A stretch of 64,000 nt of DNA, taken from Tuctoria greenei (taxonomy: Eukaryota > Streptophyta > Magnoliopsida > Poales > Poaceae). Below, piece after piece: positions 10,629 through 21,331 of the stretch; the stretch's first letter is position 1; every line of letters begins with the position of its first letter. The position numbers and the translations under genes were made by a program. The DNA lies in the NCBI GenBank assembly GCA_036927565.1, contig JAYESD010000009.1, positions 163,206,929-163,270,928 of the forward strand, given 5' to 3'. Under the pieces are notes generated by a model that made no database searches, was not told where the DNA came from, and worked only from the letters and a program-made list of their open reading frames with translations.

Positions 10629-12075
10629 TCAGAAAGGAACTTCTTCCCGACGCTTGTTATAGCGCTCGGCAAGGTTTTGGACCTCCCGACAGTCTTCCAA
10701 ACTGTGGTTGTCCGTCTTATGAATTGGACACCACACCTTGGGTTTGGCACCGTCTTCAGAAGATGGTCGAGGTCGCTTCTCGGGACGTGGCCTCCGGCCA
10801 CCCGGAGCTGCAGCAGCTGCAGCATTAGATGCGCCGGCCGACAACTTCTTCTTGCCGTTGGTCTTTTTCTTCTTTTTGCCACTCCCGGAGGTAGTGGCTT
10901 CGCCTTTGGAGGATTTCTTGCGATCCTCCGGAGGTGGTTTGGAGTGCATTTCACGGCCCTCCGCAGCTCTGGCACATTTGTCAGCCAAGCTGAAGAGCTC
11001 CGTGACACTGGTGATCTCCTTGATCGCCAGTTTCTCCAACATCTTCTTATCCCGTATGCCCTGTTTAAATGCCATAATGACAGAAGCGCTAGAGATAGAA
11101 GGGATAGTGTTTTGTACCTGAGAGAATCTCTGGATGAATGATCGCAGGGATTCTCCCCTTTTTTGCACGACTGCAAAAAGGTCCAGTTCGGTGCCTGGTC
11201 GGGTGTATAAACTCCCAAAGTTGGCGGTGAACTGTCGGCACAACTCCTCCCAATTGTTGATGGAGTTGGGTGCAAGGCTCATAAACCAGGACCGGGCGGT
11301 CCCAGTTAAAGCCACTGGAAAATAGTTGGCCATTACGGCCTCATTTCCTCCAGCTGCCAGGATAGCAGTGGAGTAAATCTGAAGAAATTCGACGAGATTA
11401 ACGGTCCCGTCAAACTTCTCCGGCAGGTGAGGCCGGAATTTCTGTGGCCACCTGACCATATGCAAATGCATGGCCAGGGCTGAACAGCCTCCTCCTACTC
11501 CTTCAGGAGCAGGAATGTCCTGAGCTTCTCGTCTTTCACAAGCACGCTCGATATGGACTCGTCCGTCTTGTTGATGGTATCGGCGATCAAGCCGTGTGAG
11601 TGCGTCGCGCCCTGGAGGGCAACGACGTCACTTGCTGTGACGCAGCACGTCTCCTGTTGTTGGAAACGTGCGGACCAAGTCTGCCAGACAAGGTCCGTCA
11701 CTGCGACGGGGCCCGTCCTGAAGGAGGAGGACCCTGGTTACTGATGTGGTCAGCTGCTGCTGCAACCAAGTGTTCCACATCGGCCCTCCACTGCCCCATT
11801 GCATCCCGGGATGCATCCGGAGGTGGTGGGCGCTGAAGGAGAGCACGTGTTGCATGGAGCGCGTGTTCTGGGTTGTCATGATTCGCCGACGCAGTGATTG
11901 ACACCGGTGCACCATCGCGCTGCCCAGCCTGATTTGCTGGTGGAGGCGGCGGTGGTGGAAGTGTGACTCCTGCTAGAATTGAGGTTCCTGCTGGTGGCTA
12001 CATATTGGAGGGATTGCCCCCAACAGCTTGAACAGCGGGGTGACCATTGGATGATTCAGCAGCTGAGTTCACCAT
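10629..12075 (-). pseudogene. Tat gag (N-terminal part broken)
   Basis: The intact stretch 11471-10629 encodes the capsid/nucleocapsid core: PEKFDGTVNLVEFL, ARSWFMSL, LYTRPGTELDLF, ESLRSFIQRFSQVQ (Retrotrans_gag type). It is followed by a basic linker (KKKKKTNGKKK) and the knuckle C-P-I-H-x4-H-S-L-E-D-C. Upstream, the natural start is probably ATG at 12075 (VNSAAESSNGHPAV), but the 600 bp to 11471 contain stops and frame changes. The C-terminus ends at TGA 10629-10631; the protease continues in the same frame after it. Gag would form the particle that packages the element RNA. Confidence 0.85.
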
Positions 12076-12100
12076 TCTTGAAATCTCAGGTGCCCCCCTA

Positions 12101-12114
12101 CCTGGCGCGCCAGC
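12101..12114 (-). other. Probable primer-binding region of the Tat element
   Basis: Immediately internal to the LTR end, the minus strand reads GCTGGCGCGCCAGG and then TAGGGGGG. A TGGCGCGCCAGGTAGGGG block next to the 5' LTR is common in grass Tat elements. I did not identify the priming tRNA. Confidence 0.55.
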
Positions 12115-12349
12115 TGTCGGTGGTTTTGATCTGGCAGATCTCCCGACACTACTAAAAGTGTTTGCGGAGTTTGAAGTTCGGTGTGGGCGCGCGGAGATTC
12201 AAGAAGGTGAAATGTAAAATGGCACAGGAGACACAAAGATTTATGTGGTTCGGGCCGCCTGAGCATAATACCCTACTCCACGGGGTGTGTTGGTGTTGTA
12301 TTGGATGTATGAACTCAACTCAGGTGACGTGAGTTGAGAGCGCGTGTGA

Positions 12350-12445
12350 GCCGATCAGACCAGATTAGATCAGATCAGAGCAGAGAGCCCAAAGCCGAGA
12401 GCAGATCAAAGCATATCAGATCAGAGCTGAGAGCAGATCAGAGCC
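12350..12445 (-). repeat. GATCAGA-type tandem tract at the start of the Tat transcript
   Basis: On the plus strand, AGATCAGA, AGAGCAGA and close variants repeat about twelve times. In element orientation the tract lies within roughly 15-110 bases after the TATA box, so it would fall in R/U5 near the 5' end of the RNA. Confidence 0.6.
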
Positions 12446-12459
12446 CCCTGTGTATCATC

Positions 12460-12490
12460 GGCCTGTCCTTTTATAGTACAAGGACAGGCC
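12460..12490 (-). promoter_or_regulatory. TATA box inside a perfect 11-bp hairpin (Tat LTR promoter)
   Basis: Arms GGCCTGTCCTT (12460-12470) and AAGGACAGGCC (12480-12490) are perfect complements around the 9-nt loop TTATAGTAC. On the minus strand this gives TATAAAAGG at the loop/stem boundary, in the expected direction for the Tat LTR. Confidence 0.6.
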
Positions 12491-13063
12491 ATTACAAGTT
12501 GGCCTGGCCCGACATGTGGCCCCGGCGGTTACTAATATTGATACACATTTTATGCGCTTAATTACCCTTAATGACCAAGTTACGGGCTTTGACAGCGCCA
12601 TTACTGGTAATAAGGGTCGTCTGATCGTGTGTCATTAACATAGTATTAATGACACTTAATTGGGTCTTGAAGGACTTGATTCCCCTTTGAAGATCTAGAG
12701 CCGTTGTGGAGTCTACCGGAGGTTTGAGGCTGAAGATCCGACGGTTGGACACGTGGCAGCTCGGGAGCATACTGTGGGGAACACATAGGTCCAGTGCCAC
12801 CAGACACATGTCAGTTCTGGAGCTTCCCTCGGTCTGGGGTTAGGTCCGGGGGTTCTGTTATGGTACATAGCCCGGAGATTCCCCCTTGTGGGCGGTAGCT
12901 CCAGTTTGATGGTACACGTGGCGACCCTGGGACTAACCATGTTGGGAAAGTGGGTCCGGTTATGTCTGGCATGTGGGCCTTCGAAGGTCTTCAAATCAAG
13001 TAGATGACATTTCCTTGAGATCTTTGCAATCTCAAGGGGTATACGGTACCCAGGATACTGACA

Positions 13064-13585
13064 ATAATTTTTATTACCTGTCTCCGACTGGATGAATCAC
13101 GATCCTCTGTGAAGGGACACAAGAGGACTGACAAAGTGAGTCCTCCTCGTCCTTCGCGTCTGCTGGGGCGCCACGTCAGGTGACCCAGACGGATCCTCAC
13201 TAGCCAAGCCAAAGGCCTCAGGAACAGAAGGACCACCAGCTGAGGGCTGGCTGGCCGAGGGATGGCTCGCCGAGGGCTGGCTGGCCGAGGGCTGGCTCAC
13301 CGAAGGGTAGCCAGGGTCAACTAGCGCCACAGCCTCTGAGTCAGCCGGTGAGGATTACAACATTCAAATGATTCATAAGTAATATTAATGTGAAATTGAA
13401 TTTAAAGAATTTGTTAAAAGCGAGTGAAATTTACCTGTTACGAAGCTCTAGAGCTGCTCAGAACTTGCCCCCAGCAGCTGAGAGCGTCTGCTCCCAGTCG
13501 ACGAGGCACCACTGAAAGCGTCCTCAGGTCTAGAGGGGTAGAACCCCCTCGTCAGCGGCACCTTCCTACCCTTCTTTGACGCCAT
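13064..13585 (-). pseudogene. TNPA-like CACTA gene, copy A, first two exons only
   Basis: ATG at 13585-13583 opens exon 1 (ASKKGRKVPLTRGFYPSRPED), which runs to a CAG|GTAAA donor near 13435 and has an in-frame TAG near the donor, also present in copy B. Exon 2 (13330-13080) contains a repeated pentapeptide of the SQPSA type (VSQPSASQPSASHPSASQPS) and ends at a CAG|GTAATA donor next to the Tat insertion, which removes all downstream exons. The full exon series is visible in copy B (42463-44548). Function by analogy: the second En/Spm protein, which binds subterminal repeats. Not functional here. Confidence 0.65.
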
Positions 13586-13675
13586 CCTATTTTAATTAGA
13601 TAATCAGTAAATATGCAAATAAAATATAGAAAATTCATGTTATTATCTTCAAGAAAACATTACTTGTAATCACTT

Positions 13676-16600
13676 TCAAAATTCATCAACATCATTATCA
13701 TGTGACTGTGCCCTAATCCTTAAACTAGCCCAACGATCTTCCATCGTGGCCTGTTCTAATTTCCGTTTTCGCATATCATATGCCTCTACATCTTCAATGT
13801 CTTCAACATATCCAACTAATTGATTGAGTCCTGCACCAAGCTCGACGATAAAAGTGTCTGGAAACTCTTCTTCTTGGTACACTTCTTCAACGTCTTCGCT
13901 ATCATGGTAACCATCATCCCCAGGAGTATATAACCGCTCACGAGGACTCACCTTATATACCACCCACCAAGCACTGAGCTTCGTGCATGGATAAGGTAGA
14001 TAATACACTTGTTCCACTTGATGTGCAAGAACAAATGTATCGTAACCTCGTAGTCGGTCCTTATGTTTCACGTCCACCATTCCAAATTGGTTTTCTCGAG
14101 TTCCATGAGTGCGATCAAACCAATCACAATCAAAGAAGACAACTCGAAGGGTCTTATTTCTGATAAAAGTAAATTCTAGATTTTTGTTAATGATCCCATA
14201 ATAATCGGTTAAATTCCCTTGAGCGTCCATTGCTCTCGTCACAACACCAGAATTTGATGTGGCCGCGAGAGGAAGAAGAGCTTCAAAATGAGTTGTATGG
14301 AATCAAAAGCCATTTATGTCATATCAACCATATCTTCTAACATTCACCAATCCATAAGATAGCTGCCGCAAATCTTCATGGACATTGTGAGTCCGACACT
14401 GTCATAAATGATCGTAAGTTAAAATAATACTTCTTGAATAATAGTAACTTATAATACATAGAATACGAGAGAATATTACATAATCTCGAAACCAAGATAG
14501 GAAACTCTGCCTCCCATTTATTCCTTCTTTTCGCATCGCTTCTACTTGTTTGGTCGTAGGTTGATGCCTATGTGGCCAACATTGTCTGTGGAACTCGCTG
14601 AACATGAAAAAAAATCTTTTAGAGTACATGTGTAGCAAAATATGTCGATTAGCATAAATGTAGGACAAAAACTTACTCGAAGTATTCCTGCATGCCTTCT
14701 ATATTTGCGTACATGTAGAGTAAAGCAACAGTCCTTTCATGTTCCGATAGCACGTAGGTCGTGTAGCTACCAACGGTGGTGCCTCTCGTTTGAAAAATGG
14801 AAAGATCGCTTAGAGGGGGTGTTTCGTCTACATTGTACCGCATCGCCGAAGTATTGATATTGTTTTCTTCCGCAAAGTAGACACTTGAAAAGTATCCTAC
14901 TTCCTTAAGAGCATATGCTTCAGTGATGCACCCTTCCACCCTTGCCCTATTGCCAACCATTGGTTTCAAATATCGTAGCGCTCTTTCAATGTGATACATC
15001 CACTTATATTGCACAGGACCACCAACTTTAGCTTCGAATGGAAGATGGATAAGCAGATGCTGCATTGGATTGAAGAAACCCGGTGGAAATTTTTTTCCAT
15101 CATACGTAAAAGTATGGGTATCTCCTTCTCTAACTTATCCATCATCTCGATCTTGATTTCTTTAGCACAAAGTTGTCTATAGAAATAGCTGAGCTCGGCT
15201 AAAACCTTCCACACCGCATCATCTAGATAGCCTCGAAACATAACAGGTAAGAGTCTTTCCATTATAATGTGATAATAATGACTCGTCAACCCATTGAGGT
15301 TTCCTGTGTTAACATTTACAGCTCGTTTTAGGCTAGCTGTGTAACCATCTGTGAATTTCAAAGTTTTCATCCATTTCATAACTTCTTTCATTTCTTCCGA
15401 TCTAAGACAGAAAGAAGCACGTGGCTTTCCACCACTTTCAGAGATTTCAAGAGTTGGACGGTGACAAATGTCTGCCAAATCTAGTCTAGCTTTATTATTG
15501 TCTTTCGTTTTGCCAGGCATATCCATGCAAGTGCTTATGATACTTTCGCTCATGTTATGCTCCTGATGCATGACATCAATGTTGTGCATTAGAATCAACG
15601 ACTTCACAGACGGTAGCTCCCAAAGTCCACGTATGTGAGTCCAATTGTGTTCCTCTCCATAACCTACGAAATATCCAGGACGACCTTCATCAGGCACCAG
15701 TTTATCCAACATATCAGAAATTCTTGACCCGTTGAGACGCTTCGATGGTCCTTTAGTGACAACAGTGTTCTTTCGAAAGACATGCCTCTGCTGCCTAAAT
15801 ATATGATTCGAGGGCAGCCAACGTCTGTGACAATTGAAGTAAGATATTTTGCCTCCATGAGTTAGTCAAAAGCAATCCGTGTATGAAGCACATATCGGAA
15901 CGTTAGACGACCGTGAGTGCTCCATCTGGAAAACATGCTGTATGCCGGCAAATCATGGACGGACCACAAATAAGCAACTCGAAGGTTGAATTTCTTCTTC
16001 TTGTAATTGTCGCACGCTTGACTCCTGTCCACAAGACTTTCAATTCTTCTATCAGTGGTTTTAACACCACGTTGAGACGTGACCCGGGATGATCAGGTCC
16101 AGGTACAATGAGCCTGAGAAACATGAACTCGTTCTTCGTACAAAAAGCAGGTGGCAAGTTGTACGAAATGACAAAGATGGGCCAACATGAGTATGGCGTG
16201 GCGTTCGTACTGAACTGTGAGAATCTGTCTGTCGCTAATCCAATGCAAACATTCCTCGCATCACGAGAAAAGTCTGGATCGAAATGGTCTAGCGCCTTCC
16301 ATGCATCACCGTCGGACGGATGCGTCAAGAATTCTTTGTTCTCACGTTTACCTTCTTTTTGCCATCTCATGTGTCTTGTGGTTCTTTTTGAAAGAAACAT
16401 CCGCTTCAACCGAGGTGCCACAGGCAAGTAACGAAGCTACTTATGTGCGACATCTGTCATCACATTATTGCCATCATCATTAACAACTTCGACATACCTT
16501 GATTTACCACATTTCAAGCACATCTTCTCATTGGCGTGCTCTTTCCAGAATAGCATGCAGTTGTCTGGGCACACATCGATTTTCTCATACTTCATACCAA

Positions 16601-17180
16601 GACCAGATATCTTGATCTTTGAATGATACATATCGGCCGGCGCGTTGTGAGGTTGTGGAAGGATATCGCAGATCAATTTCATGAGATCATTGTAGCAGTT
16701 GATGGAAAAAAAGTACTTGGGCTTAATTGCCATAAATCTAGTCAAGAAAGCAAGTACGGTCACGACCGTGTGTTCATGCGACGGCTCTTGTGATTTCTTC
16801 AGCTCATCAAAGAACTTCTCTGCCTCATTTGTAAGAGGATCCTCCGCTTCCAGAGCTTTTAGCATCTCATCCATCCTATCAACCTCTATTATATCATCAT
16901 CCCCATCCACTTCGGCTATGACTCGAGAATTAGTCTCGCCGTGAAAGGTCCACACTTCATAATGTGGAGTGAAACTGTTTCGACATAAGTGAAACGAAAG
17001 CTCCAATCTTCTGAAAAACTTGGTGTTCTGGCATTTTGTACATGGGCACCGCACCATATCTTCCGTTGACAACGAAAATGCTCGATCCAAAAATTGATCT
17101 AACTTGATAAACCACTCATCCGAGTGACCACCAGTTCTGCTCTTCCAGCCAGTATACATCCAATTGCGATCTTCACCCAT
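13676..17180 (-). pseudogene. CACTA transposase (TNP2/TNPD type), copy A, broken
   Basis: ATG 17180 begins GEDRNWMYTGWKSRTGG, the transposase-associated N-terminal domain (WFIKLDQFLDRAF, RCPCTKCQN). The Transposase_21-type core follows (MYHSKIKISGLGMKYE, DVCPDNCMLFWKE, C-x2-CGKSRY, PRLKRMFLSKRT, SDGDAWKALDHF, ATDRFSQFS). Next is a DUF4218-like region (VMKWMKTLKF, SHYYHIIMERLLPVMF) and a C-terminal DUF4216-like domain (RNKTLRVVFFDCDWFD, ending DNDVDEF at 13676). Lesions specific to copy A are a TAG at about 16436 (CAG in copy B), a frameshift near 16015 and another near 15090. The protein would cut at the CACTA termini. Confidence 0.88.
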
Positions 17181-17281
17181 GTTTGGCTCTGCAGTTTAAT
17201 ACAAAACAAATTGTCGTTAATGTATTGTTATATTATGTCATGGCCCTACAACCTAGGCAGATAGATCCTAAACCCACCCAA

Positions 17282-17478
17282 GAGTGACCGAGCGGAGCGT
17301 GCTCATGACGAGACGCGTGATCCTGATTCGAACGAAATTTCGGCAGCATAACCCCGCTGTTCTCCACTGCACGCCCAAAAATGGTGCAGCAGAGAATAAT
17401 AGGGTTACGCCACCGAAATCTCGTCCAAATCCGGACCCGCGTCTCATCACAAGCCATGCCCCGTCGGTCACTCCGAGG
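17282..17478. repeat. Long imperfect foldback in the CACTA 5' region, copy A
   Basis: The left arm starts GAGTGACCGA and contains GAGACGCG, CGAAATTTCGG and CTCCACTGCA. The right arm carries the complements in reverse order (TGGTGCAGCAGAG, CCGAAATCTCG, CGCGTCTC, TCGGTCACTC). About 95 bases per arm pair at roughly 70% identity by eye. It lies 100-300 bp upstream of the transposase ATG and is kept in copy B (48241-48437). Confidence 0.65.
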
Positions 17479-17511
17479 CTGTCCAAAAAGGGACAATTCC
17501 GAACCTGCACA

Positions 17512-17535
17512 TCTCACATGCCATGGCATGTGAGA
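17512..17535. repeat. Perfect 24-bp palindrome upstream of the CACTA transposase
   Basis: TCTCACATGCCA is followed directly by its exact reverse complement. In copy B the same site (near 48473) carries substitutions that break symmetry. It could be a protein-binding site or chance; nothing else supports a role. Confidence 0.6.
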
Positions 17536-19327
17536 CGTGCCGATCCGAAACGGGTAATACATTGCTATAGGTTACGTTGCTCATTTTCATTTTGAGGTCA
17601 TTTAAGAGAGAGGAAAGAAGAGAAAGAGTGAGAGGAAAATTGGTCTTAGATGACAATTCCACATCCATTTCCACCGTCCACGCAATCGCGGGTCATTGAT
17701 GTCCTTACCAATCCGTTCACTTCCGTGTCGGTACCACTACAATGGTCTACACGGCATGGTCACACCTATTACGTGTCGTGTCCTTCCAGGTTGGTTCGAG
17801 CCAACCTAAAACCCTTTTATTTATATATATTAAGTAGTCACTCAAAAACATTATATGAATGCACTAAAGTCCAAACATACATTAACCATAATAGAAAAAA
17901 ATTATTAATTCTAAACACTCACGCAATCAAAAGAACAAGAGAAAAAATTATTAATTCTAGTAACCTGCATAATAAACATATTTACCAAAGCATGACAATT
18001 AGCATCAAATTAGCATCTAATTCTCCGACTCAACCCGGCCAGGATCTGGACTAAACCCAAACCCAATCCATTTTTCTGTATCAATAAACCTGGCCCAACC
18101 CAGCCTGTAAAATAAACATACAAAACCAAACCAACCCAACCCACACCTACTTTTGAGCCCAACCCAAACCGAACTATTTTCAATAACCATGGTTTGGAAC
18201 TGGTTCCAACCCACAAGCTCGGCCCAGTAGCCAGACGAGGAGGTTTGTCCTCCTCCATCGCCCCTCCCCTGAGACGTTATGCGCCATGTCTGACAAGGTG
18301 ACCTGCCCCATAGATGCATTCCCCTCCACCCCCCCTCCCTGCGGTCTCTTGGGCCCCATCCCAACTAATATCGCTGCCCACCAGCGGCGCGCGAGGCCCC
18401 TTGATCGCCACCGTTGCGCCCCCACGGCGTCACCCCCCCCCCCCCCCGCGAGGCCAGGCTCTTGCAGCTCCCAGCACGGCGACGAGCGGTTGCGCCACCC
18501 GGCTATGGCGACGATGTTCGCCGCGCAGGCACCCCCCCTCCCAACCGGCAGTTCCGCCTCCCCGCCATGGCGACAATATTTGCCCCTGCATGCCCCCACC
18601 ACGATGCCACCGGCGAGTGCACGGGGACACTACAACGATGCCCGACCACTCGCTTCCCACCGACGCAATGCCCAGCTCACCCGATCCCCAACGCACGTCG
18701 GTGCCGGCGGTGGGCCCTACCCCCACAGGTCGGCAACAGAGTCCCAAAACATGGAACCATTAGAGTTCCAACCATGGTTTCGAACTGAAACTTAACTATT
18801 ACAACCCAAACCAGGGTCTGTCTGTGTTGCATATTTGCATTGCATTCCTAATAGAAATGATCCCATATGCAAAATTGATCCTAATTGATCCCGTATGCAA
18901 AATGAGAATTAGATGCTAATAACTAATCATTGTGAACTTCAGATTACCATCAATTAGGATTTGAGGGGGCGAAGGGAGAGAGGGGGCGTACCTGGTGGCG
19001 GCGGCGCGGCGGATCGGAGCCGGCGAGGCCGGGGGCGGCGCGGGCGCGGAGGGCTGGGGTCGGCGGCGGCGCGGCGGTCTGACGGTGGGAGCGGGGGCGG
19101 CGGGGTGCGGTGCTGGCAGTGTAGTCGGGGGCGCGGCGGGCAGGGGCCAGCGAGGCTGGGGGCAGCGGGGGCACGACGGGCCAGGGGCAGCGAGGCTTAG
19201 GCGGCAGCGCGGCGGGTCGGCGGCGGGAGCGGGGGCGGCAGGGCCGGGGGCGGAGCAGAGCAGCGGCGGCGGTGGTAATGAAATGATGAAGGGAACGGTT
19301 CGACCCGATGGTATAGGGCTTTAAATT
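17536..19327. other. CACTA 5' non-coding region with GC-rich blocks, copy A
   Basis: About 1.8 kb without a supportable gene. It holds an AT-rich stretch (17820-18010), a run of AACCCAAACC-type repeats (18040-18175), a GC-rich block bounded by inverted ACCATGGTTTGGAAC-like ends (18187 and about 18777) with a C run at about 18427-18447, and a (GGC)-rich block (18970-19300). The long open frames in these blocks have biased composition and no recognisable domain. Confidence 0.55.
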
Positions 19328-19552
19328 GCGACAGCTAGCTTATTTGCGACGGTCCTAGGGTTGGCCGTCGCAATTAATACTATTTGCGACGGCTAGCGGA
19401 AAAGGCCATCACAAATAAGCTTTATTTGCGACGGCCTCCTTATTTGTGATGGCCACTTTGGGAACCGTCGCAAATATAGGCTTATTTGCGACGGTTTAAC
19501 TTATTTGCGACGTCCATCTACGGGCCGTCGCAAACAGGCGTTTTCTGTAGTG
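19328..19552 (-). repeat. CACTA subterminal repeat array and 5' terminal inverted repeat, copy A
   Basis: About eleven copies of TTTGCGACGGC or close variants occur in both orientations (for example TTTGTGATGGC and GCCGTCGCAA), ending with TTTTCTGTAGTG at 19541-19552, the complement of CACTACAGAAAA. Such arrays are binding sites for the TNPA-type protein in En/Spm elements; here that is inference. Confidence 0.85.
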
Positions 19553-21331
19553 ATGCAACTAACTAAACATCCTAAAACAGGGGCAAGATGGTCAAGGACA
19601 CTTGCCTTTTATTGAATAGCTGCTCAGTCTCTTGATTGAACTCTTGTCTTCATATCTTCATGTTGCTTATTGATCGAGTGCGTGTAAACTACCATCAAAA
19701 GAGAAATAAAACATTCAAGAACAATGCACCAAAACATACACATAAGCATAAAATCCTATATTAATATGCCCCTATGAAGTATTTACTATTTTTCTTAGTC
19801 AAAGAAATGCATTTACCATTTATTTTCTATTTTTAGAATTTATTCACATGCTAAAAACATTTATAGTGAGTTTTCCATAGCCAAATTATATTTATATGCA
19901 TTTTTATAAATTTTATTTCATCATAAAAGATTTTATAAATAATTTTCATACTATTTCCAGATTTATTTTTTATGTTTTTTATTTATCTATAGCAAAAAGC
20001 ATTTTTATTAAATTTTCCAAGGTAAAAATATATTTTATATGCATCTACAATTTTATTCTAGCATAAAAAGATTTAATTCTAATTATTATACATTTTCTAT
20101 ATTTATTCTATCATTTATTAACATTTTCCTTTACTAAATGCATTTTTAAATAATAATTTGCAATTAAATAATTTCTTAGGGACTTAAATATTATTTCTGT
20201 TATTAATCGAGGGCTTTTAAGTAATTTTTCCTAATAAACAGTGGTTAAAATGTAATTTACAAATTATCCAGTGATTATATTATTATTTTCACCTATTTAA
20301 AGAATACTACATAATTAATATGAAGTTCAGGGTTGTTTTTGTTAAATCAGGGTCTTATGGGCAATTATTTATAAATGTCGAGGGACCGAACCGCAATTAT
20401 GTATTTTCTATTTCTTCTATGATTTATTTTTCTAAAGGAAAAACCATGGAATTGGTCTTCGGTCCTGTGGACCGAGTTTAGGGGTGCGGTGCATGGTCCA
20501 CCATGGACCAAGGGGCATACCCCTTCAATTGTTTTAATCCTCACCGTGGAATAGGATCCAACGGCCAGGGAGGGGGTCGAGTGGCCGGCGGCGGGCGGCA
20601 GGGAGCCAGGCGGCAGCGCCATGGCCGGACATCGCGCTCCAAGGTCTAAACTCAAGGGAAAATATATGAGGAGGAAGAGGGGAGCGAGGGGAACACACCT
20701 AGGGCAACGCGCACGCAGGAAAATGGCCGCAGAAGGTCGCTCGACGGTGAGGTGTGACGGTCGGATCTTAACGGCGTCAGGGAGAGCCTCGGGCGACGGA
20801 ATTTCATCTCGGGTGGGTCCTTCGGGCGAGAAACGGCGCTGCGGTGCTCGGCGTCATTTTGGTGGCCGCCTAATTGACGTTGAACTGAGGGGCACCGAGC
20901 TTCAAGCGGCGGCAATGGCGGTGGCTAGGGTTTGGATGAACGGGGCAAATGGAGAATGAGGGAGAGTGGGGGTGCGAAGGAGGATTAAGTAAGGGGAGGC
21001 TGTTGTGCCGAGGGCGGCAGTTGCGAAGGGGGCAAGGGCGGTGGTTGTCGGCGCTGCCGTGCGTGCGGGCGGGCGCGAGCACGAGAGAGAGGCGACAGTT
21101 GGTGGAAGATGGCCCTGACAAGCGGGTCCCACGCATAAGAGAAAGAGGGAGCAGGGAATGAGGTGGCCCGGTGGGCTTGGGCTGCGGTAGCAAAATGGGC
21201 TCTAAGGGGAGTCTTGGCCCAGGTAAGATTTTATTTCTTTTTCTTTTCTTTCCTCTTTCTTTTTATTTCTTTCTTATTTAATTATATTAGATTTTGTTTT
21301 TCTTTCATTTTACCAAAATACGGGTGTTACA
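19553..21331 (-). mobile_element. 3' LTR of X3, copy A, remaining part
   Basis: This aligns in order with 23627-25425 of the same element and ends GGGTGTTACA at 21331. The missing third of the LTR lay on the other side of the CACTA insertion. An open frame of 112 codons at 20621-20959 is shared by all four LTRs of the two units (also 24714, 51647 and 55740) but opposes element orientation and has no domain, so it is not called. Confidence 0.8.

Larger units (their letters stand above)
4254..13063 (-). mobile_element. Ty3/Gypsy Tat-lineage retrotransposon, degenerate, 3' end lost to X1 insertion and window edge
   Basis: Reading leftwards from 13063 the order is 5' LTR (13063-12115), primer-binding region, gag, aspartic protease, RT, RNase H, a second RNase H, integrase, then a region carrying an accessory ORF on the opposite strand. 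Gypsy order (RT before integrase), a gag ending in a C-x2-H-x4-H-x4-C knuckle, the extra RNase H with TNNMAEYEAL, and an antisense accessory ORF together fit the Tat lineage. Its right LTR edge abuts ATAAT (13064-13068), which is present once at the matching empty site 44027-44031 in unit B, so the insertion happened in CACTA copy A. Several stops and frameshifts make it non-functional. The 3' LTR should lie left of position 1. Confidence 0.85.
12115..13063 (-). mobile_element. 5' LTR of the Tat element
   Basis: A 949-bp LTR. On the minus strand it begins TGTCAGTATCC at 13063 and ends ACCACCGACA at 12115, so the termini are inverted TGTC/GACA. The outer edge coincides with the point where unit A sequence begins to match unit B. 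A TATA box lies in a hairpin at 12460-12490, followed in transcript order by a GATCAGA repeat tract. The second LTR is not in the window, so insertion age cannot be estimated. Confidence 0.8.
13064..19552 (-). mobile_element. CACTA (En/Spm) transposon, copy A, 3' part displaced by Tat insertion
   Basis: The 5' terminus of the element is at 19552: the minus strand starts CACTACAGAAAA, followed by a dense array of TTTGCGACGGC subterminal motifs. Inside are a TNP2/TNPD-type transposase pseudogene (17180-13676) and the first exons of a second, TNPA-like gene (from 13585). The element is cut at 13064 by the Tat retrotransposon; its remainder should be left of the window. Right of 19552 the sequence ATGCAACTA continues the family-X LTR, matching the unbroken GCATGCAACTA at 23625, so this CACTA was inserted into that LTR, with ATG as the likely 3-bp target duplication. 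Confidence 0.88.

Noticed and set aside
10577..11275. A 232-codon minus-strand ORF overlapping Tat gag.
   Set aside because: A shadow of gag in another frame. The gag frame contains the recognisable capsid motifs and the zinc knuckle.
18286..18795. Overlapping plus-strand ORFs in the CACTA 5' GC-rich block, considered as a captured gene (Pack-CACTA).
   Set aside because: Proline-rich biased composition with three frames open at once and long C runs. No domain, splice pattern or conserved frame between the two copies (the C-run length differs). Capture is possible but unsupported.
19328..19552. Regularly spaced TTTGCGACGGC motifs considered as a CRISPR-like or satellite array.
   Set aside because: The motifs occur in both orientations with irregular spacing and end at a CACTA terminal repeat, so they are subterminal repeats of that element.
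20621..20959. A 112-codon plus-strand ORF present in all four X3 LTRs (also 24714, 51647, 55740).
   Set aside because: It runs opposite to the element, sits in GC-rich sequence where several frames on both strands are open together, and has no recognisable domain. Its persistence is explained by composition and recent common origin of the copies.
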